This document shows positions 15,537 to 26,441 of a DNA stretch of 64,000 bases, one piece after another. The stretch's first letter is position 1. The number at the start of each line of letters is the position of its first letter. Both the position numbers and the translations under genes were made by a program. The stretch comes from Mycobacteroides franklinii. GTDB lineage: Bacteria; Actinomycetota; Actinomycetes; Mycobacteriales; Mycobacteriaceae. Under the pieces are notes generated by a model. It had not been told where the DNA came from. It saw only the letters and a list, made by a program, of their open reading frames with translations, and ran no database searches. The DNA lies in contig NZ_MAFQ01000006.1 in the NCBI RefSeq assembly GCF_002013895.1, positions 124,001-188,000 of the forward strand, read 5' to 3'.

Positions 15537-16691
15537 CTAGCAGTTACTGGGCGCCGGGAGCCCGGCAAACCGGTCGGCAATCCATTGCACCCCGAGCCGC
15601 TCCCCCTCGGGGTCCACGTGCCCCTTACCCGGCGACACCACCTCCTGAACCGTGTCGCCCAACGCGCAGGCCCGTCGCACCGCCGCATGGATCCACCGTG
15701 CGTCGATGAGCCTGTCGGCTCCACCCGCGTACACGAACATCGGTCCGGAGGCCGGGCCCAGTGGCAGCGCGATCCGCCTCAACGCGGCCGCGAAAATGAT
15801 GGCGTCTTCCGGGGCGGTGCCATGAAAATCCTTGGCGCGCAACCTACCTATCGCCGCGGCTCGCGCGGGATCCAGCCCGTTGTGACATCCCAGCAGTAGC
15901 GCCTTGTCGTGCGGATTGTCCTGGAAGGAACCGTGCAGAAAATTCTCCGGTTTCAGCTCCGGGACGGTGACCGACAACCCCGTCAGCAGGGTGGGCATCA
16001 TCGAGAGCTGGCTCCAGTCATATCGACCATCGCCGACATGAGTCGCCATATCAGTCAGATCGGCAGCCGGCGACAGATTGGCCGCCCCGACGAACTCCAG
16101 TTCGGAGGCGTAATCACCCGCGAGCTCGGCAGCGGCCCAGGTTGCCTGACCACCCTGGGAGGCGCCGATGGCCGCCCACTTCGTAGAGGCCCCGGGAATC
16201 AGCGATACCGCGGCACGCGCCGCGTCGATGACGTTGAACCCCTCCGACCTCGGTTCCAGATATGGATGTGGGCCCGGAACACCCAGCCCCTCATAGTCCG
16301 TGATGGCCACCACCCAGCCGCGCTTGGTGAGGTTGCGCACCAACCAGATGTAGCCCCGCAGATCAGGCGCGCGGGAAACCGCACATGCGTCGTCCAGGCC
16401 CGTGGTGCCGTGACCCACCGAGACGATGGGCCAACCCGTCTGCGGTGGTTCACCTTTCGGCGAGAACACGACACCGGTCACCTCGGTGGGCGTGCCGGTG
16501 GCACCCGAGGTCGACATGTAGCGGATGAGATGACCATCGGCGATGGCATCAAGATCCGGGGCCAGCGACAGCGGCGCATCGGATAGCACTTCACCCGGCG
16601 GTGGCGAAGGAGGCTGCGGTGCAACACCTTCCGCCTCAACCTGCGCACAGCCCGCCGTGACCAACACCAGCGCCGCCAGCAGCGGCGCCAG
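15537..16691 (-). CDS. Secretory-lipase-family lipoprotein (start uncertain)
   Basis: About 384 residues of the alpha/beta-hydrolase secretory lipase family. A lipobox LVTAGC sits at the very N-terminus, with Cys encoded at 16649-16647. The nucleophile motif is GASQGG; later GGADRLI and GKGHVD supply the likely Asp and His of the triad. It probably hydrolyses lipid esters at the outer face of the membrane. No ATG, GTG or TTG lies between the antitoxin stop and the lipobox that would leave a signal peptide. I place the start at CTG 16691, five bases after that stop; a start elsewhere by frameshift or re-initiation is equally possible. It is co-directional with the antitoxin gene and likely translated by coupling. 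Confidence 0.75.
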   Translation of the reverse strand: MAPLLAALVLVTAGCAQVEAEGVAPQPPSPPPGEVLSDAPLSLAPDLDAIADGHLIRYMSTSGATGTPTEVTGVVFSPKGEPPQTGWPIVSVGHGTTGLDDACAVSRAPDLRGYIWLVRNLTKRGWVVAITDYEGLGVPGPHPYLEPRSEGFNVIDAARAAVSLIPGASTKWAAIGASQGGQATWAAAELAGDYASELEFVGAANLSPAADLTDMATHVGDGRYDWSQLSMMPTLLTGLSVTVPELKPENFLHGSFQDNPHDKALLLGCHNGLDPARAAAIGRLRAKDFHGTAPEDAIIFAAALRRIALPLGPASGPMFVYAGGADRLIDARWIHAAVRRACALGDTVQEVVSPGKGHVDPEGERLGVQWIADRFAGLPAPSNC

Positions 16692-16695
16692 TCGG

Positions 16696-16920
16696 TTACT
16701 GAGCGTCGCCGTCCTTAGGGGATTCGGAGCCTTCGGCCGGGTTGATCTTGTCGACCGCGCCCTTGGCGGCGTCCTGAACCTTGTCGACCACTGCGGAGTA
16801 CTTACCGCCGGTCTTGGAGTCGATCGCGTCGCCGACCTTGTCAACGGCCTGGTTGACCTTGTCTTTGTTGCCCGCCAACAGGCTCTTGAGCTTGTCGATG
16901 AGGCCCTTGAAATCAGCCAT
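16696..16920 (-). CDS. Rv0909/MT0933-type antitoxin-like protein
   Basis: 74 residues, mostly one long amphipathic helical stretch: FKGLIDKLKSLLAGNKDKV, then DKVGDAIDSKTGGKYS and VDKVQDAAKGAVDKINP, ending in an acidic Ser/Asp tail. This layout matches the MT0933-like antitoxin family typified by Rv0909. ATG 16920 has GAAGGAG nine bases upstream. The expected partner is the Rv0910-like gene at 15057, separated here by the lipase. An alternative view is a general stress/CsbD-like small protein, because these helical proteins are often stress-induced. Confidence 0.8.
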   Translation of the reverse strand: MADFKGLIDKLKSLLAGNKDKVNQAVDKVGDAIDSKTGGKYSAVVDKVQDAAKGAVDKINPAEGSESPKDGDAQ

Positions 16921-16986
16921 GAGCTTGTTCTCCTTCGTGTGGGACGGCGCAACTGTAGTACGAGATGGCGGCGTATGTTGGATCGA

Positions 16987-17808
16987 GTGACGGACCCAGT
17001 GAAAATCACGCTGACCGGCGCCCCGGAGACGATGCTGGCCACCTTGTACGGCCGGGCGCAGGACGCCAAATCCCCCAATTCGGTTCTTCATGACCACTAC
17101 GCAGCCATGGCCGTTGCCCGCATCGACTACGACTTCTCCAAAACCAAGATCAAAGGCACCCAGGCGATCGGTGTGGCATTACGTGCCCGCCAACTCGACG
17201 ACTGGACCTCGGATTTTCTCGCTGCTCACCGCGAGGCGACGGTGCTGCACCTGGCCTGCGGACTGGACACCCGCGTCTTCCGGATCAACCCACCCGACAC
17301 GGTGCGCTGGGTCGACGTCGACTACCCCGATGTGATCGCTCTGCGGCACGCGCTGCTCCCCGATCGCGGTGGCGATTATCGGATGATCGCCAGCTCGGTC
17401 ACCGACGACGCATGGCTGGAAACCATCCCGGCCGATCGTCCCACGCTGGCGGTGTTCGAGGGCTTGACGATGTACCTGACCGAGGCCGAGGGGCGATCTC
17501 TGATCCGGCGCATCACCGGTCGGTTCCCCAGCGGGCAATTGGCCTTCGACTGCTACGGCAGCATCGGGATCAAGCTGCAGAAGCTGGTGCCGGCCGTACG
17601 CAACGCGGGGGCCACCTTGCATTGGGGTATCGACGACCCCGGCCAGATCGAGGCCCTACACCCCGGCCTGCGCTGCATCAACGACCTGCGCAGTACCGAT
17701 GTGGCAGGCGAGGAACACCTGCCACTGTCAGGCCGCATCCAGATGAGGGTCATCTCCCACATCCCCGCCCTGCGCGACATCGGCAGGATCATGCGGTTCA
17801 GCTTCTAG
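16987..17808 (+). CDS. SAM-dependent methyltransferase, LCM/Ppm1 family
   Basis: 273 residues of the leucine-carboxyl-methyltransferase-like group that is expanded in mycobacteria and usually annotated as S-adenosylmethionine-dependent. The glycine-rich SAM motif is VLHLACGLDTRVFRI (about 86-100); VDVDYPDVIALR (about 108-119) holds the acidic ribose-binding residue; LAVFEGLTMYL follows. The substrate is unknown. GTG 16987 is chosen because TATGTT lies seven bases before it (leaderless pattern); an ATG at 16975 would add four residues. It is divergent from the antitoxin-like gene (66 bp) and its stop is three bases from the convergent ctpE stop. Confidence 0.87.
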   Translation: MTDPVKITLTGAPETMLATLYGRAQDAKSPNSVLHDHYAAMAVARIDYDFSKTKIKGTQAIGVALRARQLDDWTSDFLAAHREATVLHLACGLDTRVFRINPPDTVRWVDVDYPDVIALRHALLPDRGGDYRMIASSVTDDAWLETIPADRPTLAVFEGLTMYLTEAEGRSLIRRITGRFPSGQLAFDCYGSIGIKLQKLVPAVRNAGATLHWGIDDPGQIEALHPGLRCINDLRSTDVAGEEHLPLSGRIQMRVISHIPALRDIGRIMRFSF

Positions 17809-17811
17809 AAA

Positions 17812-20205
17812 TCAGTCGTCTCCGGTGGCCCAGAAGTGGCGGGGCTGACCAGACCACTTGCCCTGCAGCCACCACAACGCCTCGATCACCGCGGCCGCCG
17901 CGATACCGATGCCCAGTGCGGGACCGGTGACCGCCAGATTGCTCGGGTCGAGCATGAAGGCCTTCCGTGCCAGCGGAATCGCGAAGATCACCGCATAGCC
18001 CAGGCCCGAGAGCGCCACCAACACCACCCGCCACCACTGGTAAGGACGGGCCACCACCGCAAGCACCCACACCGCCGCCACCAGCTCGGTGAGCAGCGCT
18101 GCGGTGGAGGCCTGCGTGCTATTGCCGGTGACGTGCAGGATGTGGCGCGCCAACAGGTACGACAGGAAGGTCGCGATGCCCACCGTCAGACCCGACGGGA
18201 TCGCGGACAGCATCACGCGGCGCACGAATCCTGTCTGTGCACGTTCGTTGTTCGGCGCCAACGACAGGATGAACGCCGGGATGCCGATGGTGAACCACGC
18301 CGCGATGGTGACGTGGATCGGCTGGAACGGGAACGGCACCGCACCGTAGTGGAAGATCTTCGAGCCCAGCCCTGCGAGCCCCACCGTCAGCGCCAGCAGT
18401 ACCGAGTACACCGTCTTGGTGAGAAACAGGTTGGAGACCCGCTCGATGTTTCCGATGACGCGCCGCCCCTCGGCGACAACGTAGGGCAGTGTGGCGAACT
18501 TGTTGTCCAACAACACAATCTGAGCCACTGCCCGCGAGGCCGAGCTGCCCGCACCCATCGCGACACCGATATCGGCGTCCTTGAGCGCCAGCACATCGTT
18601 GACGCCGTCACCGGTCATCGCGACGGTGTGGCCATGCGATTGCAGAGCCTTGACCATCGCCCGCTTTTGGTCGGGACGCACCCGGCCAAAGGTGGTCGCA
18701 TCGGCCAAAGTGTCGGCCAGCTTGTCGGTATCGGTGGGCAGGGTGCGCGCGTCCACGGCGGCGCCGGAGAGCCCCAGTGTCTGGGCCACCGCACTCACCG
18801 ACACCGCGTTGTCACCCGAGATCACCTTGATCGAGACATGCTGGGAAGCAAAGTAATCCAGCGTCTCGCGAGCATCGGGGCGAATCTTCTGCTCCAGCAC
18901 CACCAATGCGCGCGGCGTCACGGCTCCGGGCGCGTGGGCCTCGTCAACCGGTAGCTCCGCCGCGGCCAGCAGCAGTACCCGCAGACCCCGGGACCCGATC
19001 TCCTCGGCGGTGGTGGCGATGGGGTCGGCAGGGTCCAGAAGCACATCGGGCGCTCCGATCACCCAGTTACCGTGTTCCCCGTACGAGGCGCCGCTCCACT
19101 TCTTGGCCGACGAAAATGGGGCGATCGCAGTCGTTTTCCAGCCCGGCGGGGTGTCATATGCCTCCGCGATGGCGGCGATGCTCGCATTGGGCCGCGGGTC
19201 ATCGGCCGCGAGCTGAGCCAGCACCGCCAGTGCGTCCTCGTCATCACCGCCGCCGGCGATGCGCACATCCGAGAGCCGCATCCCGTTCTCGGTGAGGGTC
19301 CCGGTCTTGTCCGCGCACACCGTGTCGACCCGGGCCAGCCCCTCGATCGCGGGCAGCTCCTGCACCAGGCATTGGCGCCGTCCGAGCCGAATCACACCGA
19401 CCGCAAAGGCGATTGACGTCATCAGCACCAAGCCCTCGGGCACCATCGGGACCAGGGCGCCCACCATGCGCAGCACCGACTCCTGCCAGCTGTCGTCGGT
19501 GGTGAACAGCTGGGTGTAGATGATCAGCGCTCCCGCGGGCAGCAGCAGGTACGTGATGAATTGCAGGATCCTGTTGATGCCGTTGCGCAGCTCCGAGTGC
19601 ACCAGGGTGAACTTGGAGGCCTCCTCGGCGAGCTTGGCCGCATAGGCCTCCCGCCCCACCTTGGTGGCGCGGTACGCACCACTTCCGGATACCACGAAAC
19701 TGCCCGAAAGCACCTGGGAACCAACGGTCTTGTCGATGGCGTCGGCCTCACCGGTAAGCAGCGACTCATCGATCTCGAGGGCGGCCTCCTCGATGACCTC
19801 GCCGTCCACGACAATCTGGTCGCCCGGCCCGAGCTCGATGATGTCGTCGAGGACCACATCGTTGGGGGCCAGTGCCGTCGCCACACCATCGCGCCGCACC
19901 AGGGGCCGGGTCTGACCGACAATCGCGAGCTTGTCGAGTGTCTGTTTGGCGCGGAGCTCCTGGATGATGCCGACGGCGCTGTTGGCGACGATCAACAGAC
20001 CAAATGCGCCGTTGATGATCGAGCCGGTCGACAGCACGATGATGAGCAGCACCCCAAGAATCGCGTTGATTCGGGTGAACACGTTGGCCCGCACGATGTC
20101 CGACACGCTGCGTGCCGCGCGGGACGGGACGTCATTGGTCTTCCCCTGCGCTACGCGCTCAGCGACCTCGGCGGCTGTCAGGCCCTCGGACGTCACTTCC
20201 TCCAT
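17812..20205 (-). CDS. ctpE: Cation-transporting P-type ATPase CtpE
   Basis: 797 residues with ATG 20205, the length of M. tuberculosis CtpE (Rv0908), a plasma-membrane P-type ATPase linked to calcium uptake and cell-surface integrity. The phosphorylation motif DKTGTLT is at about residue 300, the actuator-domain TGEAD replaces the common [19 protein letters not shown] holds the hinge near residue 530, and about ten membrane segments are visible, four before and six after the catalytic domain. An upstream GTG (20214) just after a TACTGT box is an alternative start. It lies in the conserved block Rv0905-Rv0910. Its stop nearly touches that of the convergent methyltransferase. Confidence 0.93.
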   Translation of the reverse strand: MEEVTSEGLTAAEVAERVAQGKTNDVPSRAARSVSDIVRANVFTRINAILGVLLIIVLSTGSIINGAFGLLIVANSAVGIIQELRAKQTLDKLAIVGQTRPLVRRDGVATALAPNDVVLDDIIELGPGDQIVVDGEVIEEAALEIDESLLTGEADAIDKTVGSQVLSGSFVVSGSGAYRATKVGREAYAAKLAEEASKFTLVHSELRNGINRILQFITYLLLPAGALIIYTQLFTTDDSWQESVLRMVGALVPMVPEGLVLMTSIAFAVGVIRLGRRQCLVQELPAIEGLARVDTVCADKTGTLTENGMRLSDVRIAGGGDDEDALAVLAQLAADDPRPNASIAAIAEAYDTPPGWKTTAIAPFSSAKKWSGASYGEHGNWVIGAPDVLLDPADPIATTAEEIGSRGLRVLLLAAAELPVDEAHAPGAVTPRALVVLEQKIRPDARETLDYFASQHVSIKVISGDNAVSVSAVAQTLGLSGAAVDARTLPTDTDKLADTLADATTFGRVRPDQKRAMVKALQSHGHTVAMTGDGVNDVLALKDADIGVAMGAGSSASRAVAQIVLLDNKFATLPYVVAEGRRVIGNIERVSNLFLTKTVYSVLLALTVGLAGLGSKIFHYGAVPFPFQPIHVTIAAWFTIGIPAFILSLAPNNERAQTGFVRRVMLSAIPSGLTVGIATFLSYLLARHILHVTGNSTQASTAALLTELVAAVWVLAVVARPYQWWRVVLVALSGLGYAVIFAIPLARKAFMLDPSNLAVTGPALGIGIAAAAVIEALWWLQGKWSGQPRHFWATGDD

Positions 20206-20310
20206 CGTTGCCACCCCTGCACAGTAGCGACCGGTGACCGCCGGCCATGGCCACCGAGTGGCAACTCCGCACAATTATTTGACCCGATGGTCACGTCCCG
20301 TTCCCTTTGA

Positions 20311-22118
<1,808 letters not shown>

Positions 22119-22120
22119 GC

Positions 22121-22852
22121 TCAGGCTCCCTGGAAGTTCGGGGGACGCTTCTGAATTCGCGCGACCTGAGCCTCGATGATGTCTTGGCTGCTCCACGCCT
22201 TGTCGAACAGCACCTTGTGCTCGGGCAGCTGGTCCTCGAACGCACCGTCGTCGTTGAGCACCCGCTTGGCATGCTTGAGTGCCAGCGGCGCGAACCCGGC
22301 CAGCTCGGCCGCCCACGCCTGCGCGTCGGCAAGCTCTCCGATGCGGTTGGCCATGCCGGTTTGGAAGGCGGCCTGCGCGTCGAGCGGCTCGGCAGCCAGC
22401 AGCATGCCACGTGCGCGTCCGTAGCCGACCAACGAGGACAGCCGGCGGATACTCCAGTTATCCAGGGCGATACCGTATTTGGCGACCGGGAACTGGAAGC
22501 GCGCGGTCTCGGAGACCACACGCAGGTCGGCCACCATCGCCAACATGACACCGGCACCGATCGCGGGGCCGTTGACAGCGGCGATGACCGGAATGTCGGC
22601 GGCGTCGATGCTCTTGATCGAGTGCTGCCAGGCGTCGGCGAACTTATCGGGATCAGGAGCGCCACTGGACAGGTCGGCACCCGCGCAGAACGAGGTGCCC
22701 TGCCCGGTGACGACGATGACGCGCGCCGTTTCGGCGGCCTTGCGGACCTCCTCGGCGAAGGCGAGCGCCAACTCGTAGGTCACCGCATTACGCCGTTCTG
22801 GGCGCTGCAGCTCAATGGTGGTGACGGGACCGTCGCTAGTTACACCGATCAT
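22121..22852 (-). CDS. echA6: EchA6, acyl-CoA-binding crotonase-fold protein
   Basis: 243 residues, the same length as M. tuberculosis EchA6 (Rv0905), with near-identical stretches such as [43 protein letters not shown] and [17 protein letters not shown]. EchA6 lacks hydratase activity; it binds long-chain acyl-CoA and shuttles it toward mycolic acid synthesis, and is the target of THPP compounds. ATG 22852 (MIGV) rather than the upstream GTG is supported by TAGGGT exactly seven bases before it, a leaderless start, and by the M. tuberculosis N-terminus. It is the first gene of an operon with the MBL-fold protein. Confidence 0.93.
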   Translation of the reverse strand: MIGVTSDGPVTTIELQRPERRNAVTYELALAFAEEVRKAAETARVIVVTGQGTSFCAGADLSSGAPDPDKFADAWQHSIKSIDAADIPVIAAVNGPAIGAGVMLAMVADLRVVSETARFQFPVAKYGIALDNWSIRRLSSLVGYGRARGMLLAAEPLDAQAAFQTGMANRIGELADAQAWAAELAGFAPLALKHAKRVLNDDGAFEDQLPEHKVLFDKAWSSQDIIEAQVARIQKRPPNFQGA

Positions 22853-22876
22853 GGCAACCACCCTAATATGGCGCCC
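22853..22876. promoter_or_regulatory. 24-bp divergent region with overlapping -10 boxes
   Basis: On the minus strand TAGGGT (22865-22860) sits seven bases before the echA6 ATG. On the plus strand TAATAT (22864-22869) sits seven bases before the monooxygenase ATG. The two -10 elements share bases 22864-22865, so both polymerases cannot be loaded at once. Confidence 0.7.
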
Positions 22877-23965
22877 ATGACTACCGTCGCCGTGATTGGT
22901 GGCGGGCAGGCCGGGATCGCGGCGGGATACTTCCTACGGCGGCGCGGTTTGGAGCCGCTGAGCCCGCGGTACCCCGCCGATACGCCCGGCCAGGGATTCG
23001 TCATCCTGGATCATTCCCCCCGCCCGGGCGGGGCATGGCAATTCCGCTGGCCAACGTTGACCCTCGACAACACCAACCGCATCTATCAGCTGCCCGGGCT
23101 GCCCTTCGACGAGACGGGCACCATCAAGGCCTCAACCGCCATGCCCCAATACTTCGGCGAGTACGAGCAGCGCTATGCCCTCGATGTCCGCCGGCCCGTG
23201 CACGTACAGGCGGCGCGGCTCGCGACGGGCGGGTTTTCCCTCGACACCTCCGCGGGCGAGTTCACGGTCGACGGACTGATCAACGCGACGGGCACCTGGG
23301 ACAAGCCGTTCGTGCCGTTCGTGCCCGGTGCCGGCACCTTCCGGGGACGTCAACTGCACACCCACGACTACCAGCGACCCGAGGAATTCGCCGGCCAGCA
23401 CGTGCTCGTGGTGGGTGGCGGGATCTCGGCCGTGCAGCTGCTCATCGAGATCGCCGGAATCGCGTCCGTCACGACCTCCTGGGTCACTCGGCGCGAGCCG
23501 GTGTTCGTCACAGATCTCACCGTCGATCGGCTGCGGGCGGCGGTGGCGGGCGTCGATGAGCGATCGCGGCGGGGTGAACCTCAGCGGTCGGTGGTCTCGG
23601 CGACGGGGCTGCCGTGGACACCGGAAATCGCCGCGGCCGCGCAGCACGGGGTGCTGGCGCGGCGCCCCATGTTCAGCCGGATCACCCCGACCGGGGTCGC
23701 CTGGCCCGACGGCAGCTCCATGGATGTCGACGTGATCCTGTGGTGCACCGGGTTTCGGCACGCGCTGGATCACCTGGCACCGCTGCATCTGCGCAACGAT
23801 CGGGGCGGCATCACCATGACCGGTAGGCTGCTCACGCAGGTCGCGGGGCAACCCGCCATCCATCTGCTGGGATACGGCTCATCGGCGAGCACCATCGGCG
23901 CCAACCGGGCATCCCGTGCCGCCGTCGTCGAGCTGATGAACTATCTGGACGAGCGTGCTTCCTAG
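22877..23965 (+). CDS. FAD/NADPH-dependent monooxygenase-like oxidoreductase
   Basis: 362 residues. The FAD-binding [17 protein letters not shown] is at residues 8-24 and the second Rossmann motif [12 protein letters not shown] (about 177-188) should bind NADPH. Between them, [21 protein letters not shown] resembles the flavin-monooxygenase/CzcO signature. The overall plan fits class B flavoprotein monooxygenases, though the length is short. The substrate is unknown. ATG 22877 has TAATAT seven bases upstream and is transcribed divergently from echA6. Its stop lies six bases before that of the convergent secreted protein. Confidence 0.86.
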   Translation: MTTVAVIGGGQAGIAAGYFLRRRGLEPLSPRYPADTPGQGFVILDHSPRPGGAWQFRWPTLTLDNTNRIYQLPGLPFDETGTIKASTAMPQYFGEYEQRYALDVRRPVHVQAARLATGGFSLDTSAGEFTVDGLINATGTWDKPFVPFVPGAGTFRGRQLHTHDYQRPEEFAGQHVLVVGGGISAVQLLIEIAGIASVTTSWVTRREPVFVTDLTVDRLRAAVAGVDERSRRGEPQRSVVSATGLPWTPEIAAAAQHGVLARRPMFSRITPTGVAWPDGSSMDVDVILWCTGFRHALDHLAPLHLRNDRGGITMTGRLLTQVAGQPAIHLLGYGSSASTIGANRASRAAVVELMNYLDERAS

Positions 23966-23971
23966 TGCTAC

Positions 23972-24583
23972 CTAGAAGGACGTGCTTCCCGAGGGCTGCA
24001 GCACGAAGCCGTGCTTCTGATCCCCCGTCGTCACCTGGCACGCGGTGACGCTGCCTGCGCCGACGGCACACGTGACGTTCCCGTACGTGAGCTTCTGTCC
24101 GACGTTGAGCTGCGGTGCCTCGGGTTTGGTGCCACAGGACCACGCGCCCTTGCTGATCTCGAAGGCGCCGTCACCCTTCTGCGCGACGGTGCCCATCGGA
24201 CACGTGCCAACACCAGGGATGTTCACGCCGCCCAGTCCGGGCACATTCGCGCTCGCTCCACCGATACCGGGCACATTCGGGGCGTTCGGGGCGTCCCCGG
24301 GAATCCCGGGAACCGCGCCATCGCAGCTGAGGCGTTGACGCGAGGTGGGCGTCATGTTCGGGGAGGCGCGGAACATGCAGCCGATTCCGTCGGGGGTGGA
24401 GAAGTGGATCGACCGGACCGAAGAGTTCTCGTTGGTGACGAAAAATCCGTCGGGCGGCACCACGGCGAAGCCGCTCAAATCGGGGAAGGCCGGATCGGCG
24501 TGCGCCACGGTCGCACCGGCGAGACCACCCATGACTGCGGCCGATATCGCGACGCAACCTGCCATAACTCTGCCCATCCACAT
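23972..24583 (-). CDS. Secreted cysteine protein, FPDL family member 1
   Basis: 203 residues. A signal peptide (MWMGRVMAGCVAISAAVMGGLAGATVAHA) is followed by the family core: FPDLSGF, TPDGIGC, LSCDGAVPG, CPMGT, ACQVTTG and GFVLQPSGS at the end. A Gly/Pro/Asn insertion (PNAPNVPGIGG and NVPGLGGVNIPGVG) is unique to this copy. It shares its scaffold with the two proteins encoded divergently at 24665 and 25183. Extracellular or envelope location is inferred; the activity is unknown. ATG 24583 has TACAAT eight bases upstream, a leaderless pattern, and all longer frames would bury the signal peptide. Confidence 0.82.
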   Translation of the reverse strand: MWMGRVMAGCVAISAAVMGGLAGATVAHADPAFPDLSGFAVVPPDGFFVTNENSSVRSIHFSTPDGIGCMFRASPNMTPTSRQRLSCDGAVPGIPGDAPNAPNVPGIGGASANVPGLGGVNIPGVGTCPMGTVAQKGDGAFEISKGAWSCGTKPEAPQLNVGQKLTYGNVTCAVGAGSVTACQVTTGDQKHGFVLQPSGSTSF

Positions 24584-24664
24584 GAGATCTGATTGTACGG
24601 ACCGCCCAGCGCGCACAGTACAGCTAACGTTTGTGACCAAGCCGGTCAACCGTGAGGAGTTCGG

Positions 24665-25186
24665 GTGCAGCATCACGCGTTGCGGATCGCCGCGATTCTT
24701 GTAGCAATGTTGCCCTCGTGGGCGCCAACGGCTGCCGCGGCGCCCGTCGGCTTCCCCGACCTTGGTAGCTACACCCAGGTAAACGCTCCCGATTACGCGC
24801 AGCAGACCGTGGGCAGCCTCTACGTCTTCGACACCCCCGACGGACTGCACTGCGAAATCACCGAGCCGCACTACCGCCCGTTGCAGTTCGGGTGTCATGG
24901 GGCGCTTCCGGCGGTACCCGAGGGAGTCGACCACGTACTGGCGGCAACCATCCCCGCCGAGGACTTCGCGACATCCTCCAAGAATGCGGTGGTCGAGTTC
25001 AGCGCGCCGTACGCCAGCTCACGTGAGCTTTCGGGTGTGTTGCTACCCCCCATGCACTACATCACGGCACTGAACATCACCTGCGCGGTCGACGGCGCCG
25101 GCATGACAGCCTGCAGGTATCGCAGCGACGATGGTGCCCGGCAGTACGGATTTGTGTTGTCCCCCAATGGAAGTGGGATCTTGTGA
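24665..25186 (+). CDS. Secreted cysteine protein, FPDL family member 2
   Basis: 173 residues. The signal peptide ends near TAAAAPVG. The shared scaffold is FPDLGSY, TPDGLHC, FGCHGALPAVP, LLPPMHYIT, CAVDGAGMTACRY and GFVLSPNGSG. Four cysteines suggest two disulfides after export. GTG 24665 is preceded by GAGGAG five bases away. The last four bases overlap the next gene (GTGA at 25183-25186), so members 2 and 3 are translationally coupled. Function unknown; proximity to prrAB does not prove control by it. Confidence 0.82.
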   Translation: MQHHALRIAAILVAMLPSWAPTAAAAPVGFPDLGSYTQVNAPDYAQQTVGSLYVFDTPDGLHCEITEPHYRPLQFGCHGALPAVPEGVDHVLAATIPAEDFATSSKNAVVEFSAPYASSRELSGVLLPPMHYITALNITCAVDGAGMTACRYRSDDGARQYGFVLSPNGSGIL

Positions 25187-25689
25187 GGATGCGCAGATAT
25201 CTCACGACGGCGGCCGGGGCCCTTGTCGGTTCGCTGTGTCTGGCACCCGCCGCGGTTGCGGACGCCCCCGATTTTCCAGACCTGTCTACCTATCAGGCGG
25301 ACTCCCCCGCGTCGTACAAGCAGGGCACCGTCACCGAATTCCGCACACCCAACGGTCTGCTGTGCCGAATGCAACCCGACATCACCGGCACCGCCGCATT
25401 CTGGTGCTACGGCAACCTCCCCGCGGTGCCCGCCGGGGTCAACGTGGTGTCCGGCACCGATTTCAAGCGTTGGGGATTTCTGCCGCCTGACGTGAACAAG
25501 AACGCACCGATACTGCCGCCCATGCACTCATTGACCACCACCGGCAGGCAGACCACCACCAGCTGCGTGGTGGGCCAGGACGGGCTCACCGCCTGTAAGA
25601 GTGTCATCAGCTACAGCGCCGGGGGCGGCGAGGAAACAGGCTTCGTAGCCTCGCCGCAAGGAAGTCGCGTCTGGCGCACCAAGCTGTGA
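25183..25689 (+). CDS. Secreted cysteine protein, FPDL family member 3
   Basis: 168 residues. The signal peptide ([26 protein letters not shown]) is followed by [51 protein letters not shown] and GFVASPQGS. The same four-cysteine framework as member 2 shows that they are tandem duplicates. It starts at GTG 25183 inside the stop of member 2. Its stop is 44 bases before prrA. Confidence 0.82.
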   Translation: MRMRRYLTTAAGALVGSLCLAPAAVADAPDFPDLSTYQADSPASYKQGTVTEFRTPNGLLCRMQPDITGTAAFWCYGNLPAVPAGVNVVSGTDFKRWGFLPPDVNKNAPILPPMHSLTTTGRQTTTSCVVGQDGLTACKSVISYSAGGGEETGFVASPQGSRVWRTKL

Positions 25690-25733
25690 CGGCATCCCAC
25701 CTCTGGGGACACTCATCGGGCAAGATGGCAGGC

Positions 25734-26435
25734 ATGGTTGATGGCCAAGGCTCCCCGCGCGTACTGGTGGTGGACGACGACGCCGACGTGCTCGCCTCGC
25801 TGGAACGCGGCTTGCGCCTCTCCGGTTTCGAGGTGAATACCGCCAGTGACGGCGCCGAGGCGCTGCGCTGCGCCACCGAACATCGTCCGGACGCGATCGT
25901 GCTCGATATCAACATGCCCGTACTCGACGGTGTCAGTGTGGTGACCGCGCTGCGGGCCATGGACAACGACGTGCCGGTCTGCGTGCTGTCGGCGCGCACC
26001 TCCGTCGACGATCGCGTGGCCGGTTTGGAGGCCGGCGCCGACGACTACCTCACCAAGCCGTTCGTGCTCGCCGAGCTGGTAGCCCGGGTGAAGGCGCTGC
26101 TGCGCCGCCGCGGCGCGGTGGCCACCTCATCCACCGAAACCATCACCGTCGGCCCGCTTGAGGTTGAGATTCCGGGCAGGCGTGCCCGCATCAACGGTGT
26201 CGAGGTCGATCTCACCAAGCGCGAGTTCGATCTGCTGGCCGTGCTCGCCGAACACAAGACCGCGGTGTTGTCCCGCGCCCAGCTGCTCGAGCTGGTGTGG
26301 GGCTACGACTTCGCCGCCGACACCAACGTCGTCGACGTGTTCATCGGCTATCTGCGCCGCAAGCTGGAAACCAGTGGCGCGCCTCGCCTGCTGCATACCG
26401 TCCGCGGTGTCGGGTTCGTGCTGCGTTCGCAGTAA
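25734..26435 (+). CDS. prrA: Two-component response regulator PrrA
   Basis: 233 residues, OmpR/PhoB type. The receiver domain has [10 protein letters not shown] near the N-terminus, the phosphoacceptor Asp58 in [11 protein letters not shown] and the conserved Lys in DYLTKPF (about 105). The C-terminal winged helix (about 135-233) ends [11 protein letters not shown]. It is almost identical to M. tuberculosis PrrA (Rv0903c), an essential regulator responsive to nitrogen limitation and intracellular growth. The start ATG 25734 ([13 protein letters not shown]) aligns best with that protein; ATG 25725 is possible. It is followed by prrB after six bases. Confidence 0.95.
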   Translation: MVDGQGSPRVLVVDDDADVLASLERGLRLSGFEVNTASDGAEALRCATEHRPDAIVLDINMPVLDGVSVVTALRAMDNDVPVCVLSARTSVDDRVAGLEAGADDYLTKPFVLAELVARVKALLRRRGAVATSSTETITVGPLEVEIPGRRARINGVEVDLTKREFDLLAVLAEHKTAVLSRAQLLELVWGYDFAADTNVVDVFIGYLRRKLETSGAPRLLHTVRGVGFVLRSQ

Positions 26436-26441
26436 CGACGG

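Noticed and set aside
16543..16986. N-terminal extension of the LCM methyltransferase through the lipase and antitoxin
   Set aside because: It is antisense to two supported genes; the family's normal N-terminus and a -10 box mark GTG 16987.
16921..17097. Upstream extension of the antitoxin-like protein
   Set aside because: A strong GAAGGAG precedes ATG 16920, and the added residues would be antisense to the methyltransferase.
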